A DNA stretch of 64,000 nt from Paenibacillus dokdonensis (GCF_004916975.1 NZ_STGQ01000003.1:248001-312000); one strand, 5' to 3'; shown: positions 16,769-25,950, counted from the first letter of the stretch. Notes: generated by a model from the sequence alone, not told the origin. Numbers and translations: made by a program.

Positions 16769-18889
16769 TTATTGCTGTTTATTGGAAGCTTCCTTCGCCT
16801 TCTCTTCCTCTGCTTTCTTGTCCTGCAGCGGCTTTTTCGGAACGCCGTCCAAACCGTACACTTGATCATAAGCATCGAACATTTTACGGGCAACAGGCGC
16901 GGCGCTGTATGCCCCGAATCCGCCTTCCGGAATGACAACGGCAACAGCCATTTTTGGATTATTGCGCGGTGCATAGGCTATAAACACCCCGTTATCCCGG
17001 TTAACCCCATTTACCTGCTGCTGGGAAGTACCCGTTTTTCTCGCGTAATCATAAGGAAATCCGTCAAAGGCCCCGTTAACGTTCGTGTTCATTCCTTTTT
17101 TAATGAGTTTCCAAAAGGATGCATCCAATTTAACTGTATTCAGAACTTCCCGTTTGGTTGTTTTTATCACCTTGCCGCTGGGGTCCGTAATTTTGCTGAC
17201 GATTTGCGGCTTAATCCTCGCACCTTCATTCGCAAGCGTGGCAGTATACTGTGCCAACTGCAGCGGCGTATATTTGCCCCCTTGGCCAAAGGATGCATAA
17301 ACAAGCGCAGCTTGGGCACTTCCGACTGATTTGGGAATACGATCGGCCGTTCCATATTCCTTTCGGCCCAGCCACTCATTAGGCAGGTCAACCCCTGTTG
17401 ACACACCCAATCCGAATTCCTCCATGTACTTATTCCATACCGTGATACCCTTTTTACCAAACTTGCTATACAACGCGTTGCCGACCTTATCTACCATAAA
17501 AACATTCGATGAATGCTCAATGGCATCCGCGGGTGTCCGGAAATAGCCGTACGCGTGATTCTGGGAGTTATGTACAGCCTTTTGCTCCTTACCGAAATAC
17601 GTGACACCTGTATCATTATAAGGAGTGGTCGTTGTAAAGAGTTTCTCATTCAATCCGACGAGTACGCTCAGCGGTTTGATCGTCGAGCCGAGCAGAACTC
17701 CTGAATCCAGCCCATGCTTCGACTTGCCGGAGCTAATCGGGGTAATGGCCCCGTTCTGATAAGTTGAATTGAGCTTATCAAAGTCCGCATTCGAAGCAGA
17801 CCCTTTTTTCCATATGTTTGTATCGTAATCCGGTATGCTTGCCATGGCTACGATGTTGCCTGTGTCCACTTCCATGGCTACCGCATAGCCCGTCACGGCT
17901 TCGGGATGAGTCTGCCCGGATACCGGATGGGAATGCAGCCAAACGAGCTGATCCTTGATCGCCTGCTCCGTCTGCAATTGAACATCTTTGTTGATGGTCA
18001 GCCACACATCATTTCCCTTGACTGGAGGGATGATGTCCACAATCTCTTCCGGAATGTTGGCTGAGCTTACAGAGGTCACTTTGTAGCCGTTCTTTCCTCT
18101 CAGCTCTTTCTGGAATGATTCCTCAACGCCGTCAAAACCGACAATTTCGTCTTTCGTATATATTTCCCCGGGATTGGTGTCATCCGCACTATTTTGCCTT
18201 GCCTCGTCATAATCCTTCAAAATTTCCGTCCGTTTAAAAGATTTGACATAACCGACGGTCTGTACGGCAACGGTTTCCGGGTCATATTGACGCGTCGTCT
18301 CCTCGATAATCTCAATGCCCGGAAAATCAGATTTATGCTCCATAAAATATTGAATTTCTTTTTTGTTCAGATCCGACTTGATGCGGCGAGGTCTATATCC
18401 TTTATCCAGCTTGGATTCAAGATCCATCGCTTCGATGATTTCATCCTTTGTCAGAGGTCTGCTTTTGTCATCCCCGAACTGCTTGAAGGCATCTGCCATC
18501 TGTGCCGCCATTTTGTCTGCTTCAGGACGATTCTTCTTCCCTTTTTCCGTTGTCTTGTTGTAATCCTTCATTAACGTAATATAAAGTGACTCCACAGGAT
18601 TTGAATATGCCAGCTTGACTCCTGCAGCATCGCGGATGTTTCCACGATCAGGAGGAAGAGGTATGTTTTTTGTATTCTGGCTGGCTTCTTTCACCGTCAA
18701 GCTGGGCGCTTCGACAAACTGCAGAACGGCCAAACGGACAATGACGACGCAAAAAATGATAAACGTGCTGAAGAAAAACATATTAATTCTCAGGTTTAGG
18801 CTGTTTTTGTTCTCGGCTTCCATTTCCTCCGGCGATTTTCCAGACAAGAAAAATCTCAAAATCCATTCCCCGTTTCCTCGAATATCCAA
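16769..18889 (-). CDS. Class B penicillin-binding protein 2 (transpeptidase), copy B
   Basis: A paralogue of the downstream PBP, about 700 residues. It has one N-terminal TM segment, LPPDRGNIRDAAG in the dimerisation domain, active-site Ser in STIK, SSN, and KTG. The C-terminus is a Lys/Glu/Ala-rich tail unlike copy A. The start is uncertain: the longest frame opens at TTG 18889; TTG 18859, TTG 18847 and ATG 18823 are alternatives, and only the TTG at 18859 has a G-rich site at fair spacing. The two copies share the same motif order throughout, which points to tandem duplication. Confidence 0.88.
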   Translation of the reverse strand: MDIRGNGEWILRFFLSGKSPEEMEAENKNSLNLRINMFFFSTFIIFCVVIVRLAVLQFVEAPSLTVKEASQNTKNIPLPPDRGNIRDAAGVKLAYSNPVESLYITLMKDYNKTTEKGKKNRPEADKMAAQMADAFKQFGDDKSRPLTKDEIIEAMDLESKLDKGYRPRRIKSDLNKKEIQYFMEHKSDFPGIEIIEETTRQYDPETVAVQTVGYVKSFKRTEILKDYDEARQNSADDTNPGEIYTKDEIVGFDGVEESFQKELRGKNGYKVTSVSSANIPEEIVDIIPPVKGNDVWLTINKDVQLQTEQAIKDQLVWLHSHPVSGQTHPEAVTGYAVAMEVDTGNIVAMASIPDYDTNIWKKGSASNADFDKLNSTYQNGAITPISSGKSKHGLDSGVLLGSTIKPLSVLVGLNEKLFTTTTPYNDTGVTYFGKEQKAVHNSQNHAYGYFRTPADAIEHSSNVFMVDKVGNALYSKFGKKGITVWNKYMEEFGLGVSTGVDLPNEWLGRKEYGTADRIPKSVGSAQAALVYASFGQGGKYTPLQLAQYTATLANEGARIKPQIVSKITDPSGKVIKTTKREVLNTVKLDASFWKLIKKGMNTNVNGAFDGFPYDYARKTGTSQQQVNGVNRDNGVFIAYAPRNNPKMAVAVVIPEGGFGAYSAAPVARKMFDAYDQVYGLDGVPKKPLQDKKAEEEKAKEASNKQQ

Positions 18890-19172
18890 TATTTAGAGAA
18901 ACTTCTTATAAATATTAACACGAAAACCCATTATAAGGAAAATCATTTCCCGGGCTATAACCGTCATTTTGAAGTAGAAACTAGGAAAAGGTTATCGATA
19001 ATTAATTTGGGAGGGAGAAAGCCGATGCAATGGAGGAGAGAAGCAATGAACCGGCCCAGGTAGATTGGATGATACATAAGTCAGCCAGAAACGCGGACCG
19101 GCATAGCGGCTGTAAAAAATATGCAGGCCCACTTCTCTGGTGAGTTGATGTAATAAAGTGAAAAATCGCCGT

Positions 19173-20138
19173 TCACCCATACACCGCAAGCCATTCTTTT
19201 AATTGGCGTTTCATCATTTCGCGATAATGAACAGGTTCAATAATTTCTGCTTCGGACCCATATTGGGACAGCCAGCTCATGAATTCACGGACATCAGAAA
19301 CCTTCAGGCTAATGACTAGACTTCCATCATGCTCAGTCAGTTCCGCAAACGGCAATATAAATTCCTTTTCTTTGTAATTCGGAATGACCGCAGAGGAGAG
19401 CCTAACCTTGAATGCAACTGGTTCTTCTTCTTTTCCACGAAAATGTTCATGCCACTCTTGCTGTATATGGGTATGTACTTTGATGAAGCAATCATCCAAC
19501 ACTACGACCCGTTCAAAATGATTCAGGCGGTATGTATGTACTTCCCCCGTATTATGGTTTCGCCCGACCAGATAAAATCGGCGCTGCCACGGAATCAGGA
19601 GGTAGGGATCTATTTTACCGTAAAGAAGCTCATTTCGTTCTGGAATGTAATATTCAGCCTGAATGATTTGATGAGACAGGGTTGCCTGCAAAATCGGTAT
19701 CAGATACTGGGACTGTTCCCCTGCGGATGATCCCTTGGCGGTTTTTCCCGGTTTGTGATGATCACTTTCCTGAAGCTCAGTTTCTATTCGATCGATGCTC
19801 TGTTTATGATGTGCAGCCATTACCTTTTCATAGGCGCCTTCGAATCCTTCGGGCAGCAGAGGTTTGACTTGATTCATGACCTGAGCAAGAGTCCGAAATG
19901 CATGAACTTCTTCCTCCGTCCAATCGAATGGATATAAAGCAAATCTGCCGATAAATTGATACCCTTTTCCATATCCAAGATGGGTGATAGGTATATGCAT
20001 GGCGCTTAAGGCTTCCATATCACGGTAAATGGTACGTTCACTGGTTGTGCATCTTTCTGCCAGTTCCCTTGCCAGTATCCCCGGTTTAGCTTGAACAAGT
20101 GTAATGATGCGCATTAATCGAATTAGTCTGTCGGTCAT
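19173..20138 (-). CDS. HTH/WYL-domain transcriptional regulator
   Basis: A 321-residue regulator of the YafY type. The N-terminal DeoR-like winged helix (RELAERCTTSERTIYRDMEAL, residues about 24-45) precedes a WYL domain around residues 150-230, with RRFYLVGRNHNTGEV matching the ligand-binding pattern, and a C-terminal WCX-like region. WYL regulators respond to nucleic-acid or nucleotide ligands, and some (PafBC) control DNA-damage genes. The gene upstream in the same direction carries a LexA box, which makes a DNA-damage link worth testing. Confidence 0.85.
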   Translation of the reverse strand: MTDRLIRLMRIITLVQAKPGILARELAERCTTSERTIYRDMEALSAMHIPITHLGYGKGYQFIGRFALYPFDWTEEEVHAFRTLAQVMNQVKPLLPEGFEGAYEKVMAAHHKQSIDRIETELQESDHHKPGKTAKGSSAGEQSQYLIPILQATLSHQIIQAEYYIPERNELLYGKIDPYLLIPWQRRFYLVGRNHNTGEVHTYRLNHFERVVVLDDCFIKVHTHIQQEWHEHFRGKEEEPVAFKVRLSSAVIPNYKEKEFILPFAELTEHDGSLVISLKVSDVREFMSWLSQYGSEAEIIEPVHYREMMKRQLKEWLAVYG

Positions 20139-20306
20139 GTGGATTCTCCTAGCTCATATAGTAAATTAGACTCACTTAGAGTTGCGTGATGTAGTCCATT
20201 CGACTTGTAGCAAAGCGAATCCTGCCTAAAAAACCCAGTTCTGTTTGCTTCTCTAGACTTATGTCTCAGGCTGATTTCTTCAAAGATGCGAAAATAAGCG
20301 AACATA

Positions 20307-21005
20307 TTAACCGTTTTTTATTTTTAGAACCTTGCGATTTTGATAGGTGCTCACATAGTGCTCGCTCAGCTGGTATAACATATCCGCTTCTTCAAGCAAT
20401 CGGCCATCCGTAAAACGCGCAGCTTCAATTAACAGCTCATCCCCTTTTCGACGCAGCAGCCACTCTCCACGGTCAATTTCCCCGTATTCGAATAAATGAA
20501 TGGCCTCCTTCAGAACACTCTGGGTTTCCAGAAGCTTCACATGCTTTCGTACATGGAAATCTTCCGGCTGCTGTAATAGCCCTGTATGGTAGGTATAGTT
20601 CATATATAATTCCTTTACAGGAAGTTCCTTAATGCGTTCTTTATTCTTTTCTTTGAATTTCCATTGAGCTGACAAAACGCCATGCATGCCAGCATTTTGA
20701 GGTTCCAGAGCAAGTTCGATGGCTATAAACTGCTTCACACCATCATACAGATGACCGAGAGGAATCATGAGTGACTGACCCAGGTTTTTCATTGCCTTCG
20801 CTCCATGGACATGGATTAAAGAGACTTGCGGTTCAAACCATAAATGCAGCTGCACATCTTGGGCGATCAGTTTGGGTGTACTTCTCTTTCTTGAAGGACG
20901 AAAGTTTCCCCCATACCATTCAACCAACAAAATGACTTTATTGGAGCCGCTTGCAAAGATGTGGCTGCGGTTCCATGTAAAATTTTCCTGAATACCTGAC
21001 TGCAT
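20307..21005 (-). CDS. Unknown protein resembling the C-terminal part of VWA proteins, SOS box upstream
   Basis: A 232-residue protein without signal peptide or TM segment. I do not recognise a named family with certainty. The beta-rich first half (residues about 20-125, with SLMIPLGHLYDGVKQFIAIE) and helical second half (TQSVLKEAIHLFEYGEIDRG) resemble the region that follows the VWA domain in Ca-activated-channel-like VWA proteins, but no VWA metal-site motif is present. I chose ATG 21005 (AAAAGGGGTGAAG upstream) over the in-frame ATG 21029. A consensus LexA box lies about 65 bases upstream. It precedes the WYL regulator by 168 bases. Confidence 0.65.
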   Translation of the reverse strand: MQSGIQENFTWNRSHIFASGSNKVILLVEWYGGNFRPSRKRSTPKLIAQDVQLHLWFEPQVSLIHVHGAKAMKNLGQSLMIPLGHLYDGVKQFIAIELALEPQNAGMHGVLSAQWKFKEKNKERIKELPVKELYMNYTYHTGLLQQPEDFHVRKHVKLLETQSVLKEAIHLFEYGEIDRGEWLLRRKGDELLIEAARFTDGRLLEEADMLYQLSEHYVSTYQNRKVLKIKNG

Positions 21006-21069
21006 GGACTTCACCCCTTTTCTTGTCATCTTTATATCGTACCAATATGGGCTGACAGCATACTGTCAC

Positions 21070-21083
21070 GGAACATATGTTCG
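21070..21083 (-). promoter_or_regulatory. LexA/DinR (SOS) box
   Basis: The minus strand reads CGAACATATGTTCC, which fits the Bacillus LexA consensus CGAACRNRYGTTYC at every position. It lies 65-78 bases upstream of ATG 21005, overlapping a TTGTAC that could be a -35 element. The next plus-strand gene starts more than 750 bases away, so the minus-strand gene is the likely target. Confidence 0.8.
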
Positions 21084-21413
21084 TACAATATATTTCTATC
21101 ATTTTAGCATATTTACGACACGCTTGAGAAATCTCATTTATTCTTTTAGCCTTAATTCCCCCCATCCTTGTCAAAATGCGCAAAAAGACCTAAACAAAGC
21201 CCAGCACGAAGCCACTTATAGTATATAAGAACTACACATAAATAAATGTCGAAATATGTAACAAACACATGAAAATAAACGTTATATTTTAGTTAGGCAT
21301 AAATAGGCTTTTCATTATCTGTATCACATGACGACAATATACTGCAAAAAAAACCCGAAAGTCCTGATGGACTACGGGTTTTTATCGCCTGGTTATGATA
21401 TTATGATACAAAA
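21084..21413. other. Intergenic stretch between the SOS gene and a 52-residue gene
   Basis: AT-rich DNA without a convincing coding frame. It holds the terminator at 21345-21382. Otherwise I see only weak AT-rich promoter-like sequence. Confidence 0.5.
21345..21382 (-). terminator. Terminator after the 52-residue gene
   Basis: AAACCCG.AGTCC / GGACT..CGGGTTT with a four-base loop and T runs on both sides. It lies 32 bases beyond the stop of the minus-strand small gene. Confidence 0.85.
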
Positions 21414-21572
21414 TCAGCTGACCGCTGCTTCGGCATCCGATCCTGCTGGTTTGACGGCTAATTCATTTGTAAAAACCGGTGCATAGGTTATTTTGTCAAT
21501 CCAGATTTCTCTGCCTAAGGGCTTACCGTTCACAGTAATCAGCATTTTTTTGTATTGTTGTTCTTTTTCCAT
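21414..21572 (-). CDS. Small 52-residue protein of unknown function
   Basis: The minus strand has AAAAGGAGAAG, nine bases, then an ATG opening 52 codons, then TGA, then a strong terminator, so it looks like a complete single-gene unit. The product begins MEKEQQYKKMLITVNGKPLG and continues with WIDKITYAPV. That segment resembles the NGKPL..WIDG.TYAPV part of copper-amine-oxidase-N-like repeats seen in phage and cell-wall proteins, though only one strand-turn unit is present. There is no signal peptide and no cysteine. I do not assign a function. Confidence 0.65.
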   Translation of the reverse strand: MEKEQQYKKMLITVNGKPLGREIWIDKITYAPVFTNELAVKPAGSDAEAAVS

Positions 21573-21853
21573 TTCAATCTTCTCCTTTTAACATTGCATA
21601 GCATGTGCTGCAGTCCCTCATACCGGCCTCAGCCTGATCTATGGTTATTTGTGTATTTTTAATAGTTATATTCTCAGCAAATGAAATAAGAGTGGCGAAT
21701 CTAGCGGCTACTTACTAGATATACCCGTTCAGGGCAGTTCCTAAACTTTGAATCATTTACAAATATACAATCCGTATAATAATCAACTCCATGTGTTTTG
21801 GGGTAATGTAGGTTACCAGGCATGTTCCATACTATGCGGCAGGTGGTGAAAAT

Positions 21854-22300
21854 ATGAAAAAAAACAAGAAACTTCATAAAATATCATCACTCCGAACGAT
21901 CAGTATGCTTTTTTTAGTGATATGGGGACCGCTGCTCGTCGGCACTTCCGCCCACGCGAATTATTTTCATGACTTCTACAATGGCGTGGAAAAGTTCTCT
22001 GATCTTCCGGGTGAGGTTAATCAGCTTAAGGAGAGTTATCAGGAGACGCTGGATGAGCTTGACCAGGCGAAGCAAAATGCCAAGGCATTCGAGGAGCAAA
22101 ACGTTCAGCTTGTGGAGCAGAACCGTCAGCTGGCTGAAACAGTCAATCAATTGAAGGAAGTTAACGAGCTTAAGGACGCCAAAGCGCGTAAATTCAAAAT
22201 CATGCTCATTACCGTGATTCTCCTTGTTATAGGGTATTTTGTCCTGATCCGCGTTTTACGTTTCGCCATGCGTCGCTCCAACCGGAGAACACGGCTATAG
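21854..22300 (+). CDS. Membrane-anchored coiled-coil protein, unknown
   Basis: A 148-residue protein. The N-terminus is Lys-rich followed by a hydrophobic segment (residues about 17-36), either a signal peptide with a cleavable AHA site or an anchor. Residues about 50-105 form a heptad-like coiled coil rich in Glu, Gln and Leu. A second TM segment (about 114-134) precedes an Arg-rich cytoplasmic tail. It would expose a short coiled coil outside. It lies 34 bases before the AIM24 gene, probably the same operon. Confidence 0.7.
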   Translation: MKKNKKLHKISSLRTISMLFLVIWGPLLVGTSAHANYFHDFYNGVEKFSDLPGEVNQLKESYQETLDELDQAKQNAKAFEEQNVQLVEQNRQLAETVNQLKEVNELKDAKARKFKIMLITVILLVIGYFVLIRVLRFAMRRSNRRTRL

Positions 22301-22334
22301 CTTTTCACACACTCACCTCTAAAAGGAGGAAACC

Positions 22335-23039
22335 TTGTTGAATATCAGAATCCGGGAATCCGGAGGAGGGAATGGACAGGCCGTTGACTTCTCGCTTGGT
22401 GAAGGGGAAACCATGCATATTCTCCATCCCGAGCAAGTCATCGCTTACCGCGGTCCTTCCGATGGCCGCAGCGACCGTTTCATGAATGTTAAAGGAATGT
22501 ATCGAAAAAAAAGACTGATTCAGGCGGATATGAGCGGTCCCTGCCAGTTTACCGCTGCACTGCCTCCCGGATTTACCATTAAAACCGTGGAGCTCCAGGA
22601 ATACAGCGATCTTCTCTACGACTTCCGCAATCTATTTTTTTACAGTACAGGAATTCAAATGCATACCCGGATACTTCACATTAAAAATATGCTGATTACC
22701 AAAGATGCGGTAAAGATGAAGTTCTCTGGTTCTGGAACGATCGGCCTGCTAACGGAAGGAGCGGTTTATGAATCGGAGCTCCATCCTTCCGAGCCGCTGT
22801 ATGTCGATGCAGGCAGCCTCGTTGCTTATCCCGAAAATGCCAAGCTCGAATTAACCGTCTACGGCAATACACTGGCCAGCCAGCATATGAACTATCACTG
22901 GAAAATGACCGGAAATGGCACGGTGCTGTTTCATGCCGGGCAACAGACCAGCCGCCTGCAGAAAGAAATGGAACAAGAAGGCCTGCTGAAAAGAATTTTG
23001 CGCGAAGTGATCCCTTTTGGAGGCGTCATTATCAAGTAA
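22335..23039 (+). CDS. AIM24 family protein
   Basis: A 234-residue protein, all-beta in appearance, with the AIM24 pattern (GEGETMHI, then a repeated beta unit with GTIGLLTEGAVYESEL and YVDAGSLVAY). The fold is related to TRAP-like rings; in bacteria the role is not settled. TTG 22335 or TTG 22338 follow AAGGAGG. It follows the coiled-coil membrane protein, which may recruit it to the membrane (inference). Confidence 0.78.
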   Translation: MLNIRIRESGGGNGQAVDFSLGEGETMHILHPEQVIAYRGPSDGRSDRFMNVKGMYRKKRLIQADMSGPCQFTAALPPGFTIKTVELQEYSDLLYDFRNLFFYSTGIQMHTRILHIKNMLITKDAVKMKFSGSGTIGLLTEGAVYESELHPSEPLYVDAGSLVAYPENAKLELTVYGNTLASQHMNYHWKMTGNGTVLFHAGQQTSRLQKEMEQEGLLKRILREVIPFGGVIIK

Positions 23040-23106
23040 GGGTATACGCATACCCTTTTTCTGTCATATAATCTCTTTATCCATTTGATGAGAGCAGGAG
23101 GTTTAT

Positions 23107-24372
23107 ATGTCAGTTCCTACAGTAAATAGCGCCGCACCGCAAAAAGGACGGCAGCCGCTAGCCGGTTCAGATGCTAGTGCTACCGTCTTCCGCATACTGA
23201 TCGCAATCAGTCTTGTTCATCTGTTCAACGATTCGATCCAGTCGGTTATTCCAGCCATTTTCCCCATTCTGAGATCTTCCATGCACTTAAACTATACGCA
23301 GATTGGGTGGATATCCTTCGCTATAAATTTCACATCTTCCATTATGCAGCCCGTTGTCGGCTGGTTCGCAGACCGCAAGCCGACTCCGGCTATTCTGCCG
23401 GTCGGCATGGGCTTCACCTTTACAGGCATGCTTTTACTGGCCTTCGCCGATACATACCCGGCTGTGCTGCTGGCCGTCGTATTCGTCGGTCTCGGGTCGG
23501 CGGCTTTCCATCCGGAAGGCTCCAGAGTATCGCATATGGCTTCGGGCACACGCAGAGGACTGGCCCAGTCCATCTTCCAAGTAGGAGGAAACGCGGGTCA
23601 ATCGCTGGCGCCGATGCTAACCATGTGGATCTTCATCCCGCTCGGTTTGTTTGGAGCCATCTGGTTCACTCTCGTAGCCGGAGCAGGCATTGCCGTTCAA
23701 ATTTACGTTGCCAGATGGTATGGCCGGAAGCTGCAAAGCGGCGCACATGTGAAGAAAAAGGCAGCCGCACGCCAGCTGAAGCCTGAGGTACGCACGAAGG
23801 TCCGGTTTGCCATTGTGATGCTTATCGTGCTGGTCTTTGTCCGGTCTTGGTACAGCTCCTCCATCAGCACTTTCTTTCCGTTCTATTTGATTGATCATTA
23901 TGGTTTAAGCGTCAATGACGCCCAGATCTTTATCTTCCTATTTCTTGGTGCGGGTGCAGTCGGCACCTTCTTCGGCGGGCCACTCGCAGACCGTTTCGGC
24001 AAGCGTAATATTATTTTCGGTTCCATGGTGCTTGCAGCTCCGCTCGCCCTGCTGCTGCCCCATGTCGGTTTGTGGGGGGCAGGCATTCTGCTGGCCCTGA
24101 TCGGATTGATCGTCTTTTCCAGCTTTTCCGTTACTGTGGTATATGCCCAAATGCTCTTCCCCGGTAAAATCGGAACCGTATCCGGCCTCATCACAGGGCT
24201 GGCCTTCGGGCTTGGTGGTCTCGGAGCTCTTGTTCTCGGCAAATGGATCGATATGGTTGGTGTCAACACCGTGATGACTCTATGCAGCTTCCTGCCAATT
24301 CTCGGTATTCTAACCTTCCTGCTTCCTTCAGATAAGCTTCTGAATCAATGGTCCAGCCAAAGCGAGGAATAA
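23107..24372 (+). CDS. MFS efflux transporter, fosmidomycin-resistance (Fsr) type
   Basis: A 421-residue major facilitator with 12 hydrophobic segments. HLFNDSIQSVIPAIFPIL in the first segment and GGNAGQSLAP near residue 160 are hallmarks of the Fsr branch; the motif-A-like sequence ADRKPTP follows segment 2. Members export fosmidomycin or related small molecules. ATG 23107 follows AGCAGGAGG. A bidirectional terminator separates it from ecsC. Confidence 0.85.
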   Translation: MSVPTVNSAAPQKGRQPLAGSDASATVFRILIAISLVHLFNDSIQSVIPAIFPILRSSMHLNYTQIGWISFAINFTSSIMQPVVGWFADRKPTPAILPVGMGFTFTGMLLLAFADTYPAVLLAVVFVGLGSAAFHPEGSRVSHMASGTRRGLAQSIFQVGGNAGQSLAPMLTMWIFIPLGLFGAIWFTLVAGAGIAVQIYVARWYGRKLQSGAHVKKKAAARQLKPEVRTKVRFAIVMLIVLVFVRSWYSSSISTFFPFYLIDHYGLSVNDAQIFIFLFLGAGAVGTFFGGPLADRFGKRNIIFGSMVLAAPLALLLPHVGLWGAGILLALIGLIVFSSFSVTVVYAQMLFPGKIGTVSGLITGLAFGLGGLGALVLGKWIDMVGVNTVMTLCSFLPILGILTFLLPSDKLLNQWSSQSEE

Positions 24373-24403
24373 AAAAAACCGAATCAAACCTAACAGAGCA
24401 AAA

Positions 24404-24457
24404 CCCTTCCGGTCTCTTCGGCGAAATAAGTTTACCGAAGAACCAGAAGGGCCTTTT
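24404..24457. terminator. Bidirectional terminator between MFS and EcsC genes
   Basis: CCCTTC.GGT.TCTTCGG pairs with CCGAAGA.CC.GAAGGG. T-rich runs follow on both strands. Confidence 0.85.
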
Positions 24458-24468
24458 TAATGCTTTTC

Positions 24469-25320
24469 TTATTTGAGTCTTGCAAGGATTCTCCGTTTCC
24501 GGTAGAGCATCTTCCCTGCTTCCGCAACATCCTCAATCGTCCCCTTATTGCTGATGGAACCAAACAGAATACCTGCGACCGGCACCAGCTGAAACAGCTT
24601 TTTCCAGCCAAAGCTGTCCCTGTATGTCTGAACGACCTCACGCCAGCCCTGGATTTGGGAAAATACCTGCTGCGCATGATCTTCCTGCTCAAATTGGGCA
24701 AGCTCTTCCAGCACCGCCTTCTTACCTACAATATCGGCGGAAGCGAACTGCAGACATTTCACGATAAATACCCGCTCCTGTTCCGATCTTGGATCATATC
24801 CATAGCACAAAGCCATCTCCTGCAACACTTTAAGCGACAAGCCAAGTACCATCGGAATATCCGCAGCGAGCGTAAACACTCCTCCAACACCAGTGGTTGC
24901 ACCCTGAGCAGCGGCAAACTTGACGCGGCGGCTTGTCAGCTCCTCTGCCGTTCTGTCCATAACCTCAAGCGGCAAATTCGCGGCTTCTTCAAGCGTAAGC
25001 TCAGCCTTTTCCCCATTGAGTTCCCGCTCCTCCGTCAGCTTGGCAGCACCGTTTTGCGAATGAATCCAGGCGGCCTGAAGCAGCTTCAACACGCTCTTTT
25101 GCTGAACCAGATACTGTCCACCAGTCTGCAGAAATCGCCCTAGTTCCCCCAGCGCATCCCCTATTTTGTCACGTATCCGCTTTGGGGTCAGTCGGTCCAG
25201 CAGCATAAACGGCAGACGACTGAGCTTTTCCCAAAACCACACCTGCTTCTGATCCTTCTCCCAAGCTTCAATTTTCTTAAGCTCTTCCGCTAAATATGCG
25301 GTCTCTTCCGTTGCAGCCAT
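24469..25320 (-). CDS. EcsC family protein
   Basis: A 283-residue protein of the EcsC family. It shows the GVGGVFTLAADIPMVLGLSLK segment and a C-terminal VPVAGILFGSISNKGTI. Two moderately hydrophobic helices suggest peripheral or membrane association. In Bacillus EcsC accompanies the EcsAB ABC exporter, but ecsAB is absent here, so this is one of the stand-alone copies of unknown role. ATG 25320 follows AAAGGAGTGTTCTG. Confidence 0.8.
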   Translation of the reverse strand: MAATEETAYLAEELKKIEAWEKDQKQVWFWEKLSRLPFMLLDRLTPKRIRDKIGDALGELGRFLQTGGQYLVQQKSVLKLLQAAWIHSQNGAAKLTEERELNGEKAELTLEEAANLPLEVMDRTAEELTSRRVKFAAAQGATTGVGGVFTLAADIPMVLGLSLKVLQEMALCYGYDPRSEQERVFIVKCLQFASADIVGKKAVLEELAQFEQEDHAQQVFSQIQGWREVVQTYRDSFGWKKLFQLVPVAGILFGSISNKGTIEDVAEAGKMLYRKRRILARLK

Positions 25321-25433
25321 CAGAACACTCCTTTAATCAGAACCTGTTTTGGCCGGGTAATGTCTTGTTCTGCCCCTCGCGGGTAATGAGCGGCAGGATG
25401 GGAAATACTTTTCGAGAGAAAGGAAGCAGGCCA

Positions 25434-25889
25434 TTAGATCAGCAAACCTTCTCTTTCCTTAAACCGTTTGATCAAAAATTCGCTATGAACACTTATGATA
25501 CCCTGCAGTTCCTGCAGCCGAAGAAGATACCGCTCCACATGCTCCTGATTATCCATCAATGCATGAACATGAAGATGCGGTCCACCGCTCATCTGATACA
25601 CACTGGTGATCTCCTCATCGGAGAGAAGCTGCTCCGCTACGGTCTCGAGCATACTCCATTCAACATCGATGTTGAAGTAAACCGACAGGCTTTTCCCTGC
25701 CTTCAGTGGATTAACACTTACCGTGAATTTATCGATAATCCCCTGCTCCATCAGGTTGTTAACACGTTCCCTGACGGCTGCTCTCGTCAAATTGACAAAT
25801 CTGCCTAGCTCTGCGTGGCTGAGTCTCCCGTTATCCAGCAAATGTTTTAGAATGAGCTCATCCTTTTCATCCAGTTGATTAAAACGCAT
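25434..25889 (-). CDS. Lrp/AsnC family transcriptional regulator
   Basis: A 151-residue regulator with N-terminal winged helix (DEKDELILKHLLDNGRLSHAELG..., recognition helix LTRAAVRERVNNL) and a C-terminal RAM/ACT-like effector domain. Such proteins bind amino acids or similar small effectors and act as octamers. It is divergent from the TauE exporter gene; the intergenic region holds two palindromes (25951-25963 and 25987-26012) that are good candidate binding sites, so it may control the exporter and itself. Confidence 0.88.
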   Translation of the reverse strand: MRFNQLDEKDELILKHLLDNGRLSHAELGRFVNLTRAAVRERVNNLMEQGIIDKFTVSVNPLKAGKSLSVYFNIDVEWSMLETVAEQLLSDEEITSVYQMSGGPHLHVHALMDNQEHVERYLLRLQELQGIISVHSEFLIKRFKEREGLLI

Positions 25890-25950
25890 ATTTTTCTCCC
25901 CTTCTCCCGGTCGGATTTTACGCCATCTGGGTGATAAATTCGCAATAGAC

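Noticed and set aside
18992..19189. 65-residue open frame downstream of the WYL regulator
   Set aside because: Starts inside the 3' end of the regulator gene without a ribosome binding site and shows no family features.
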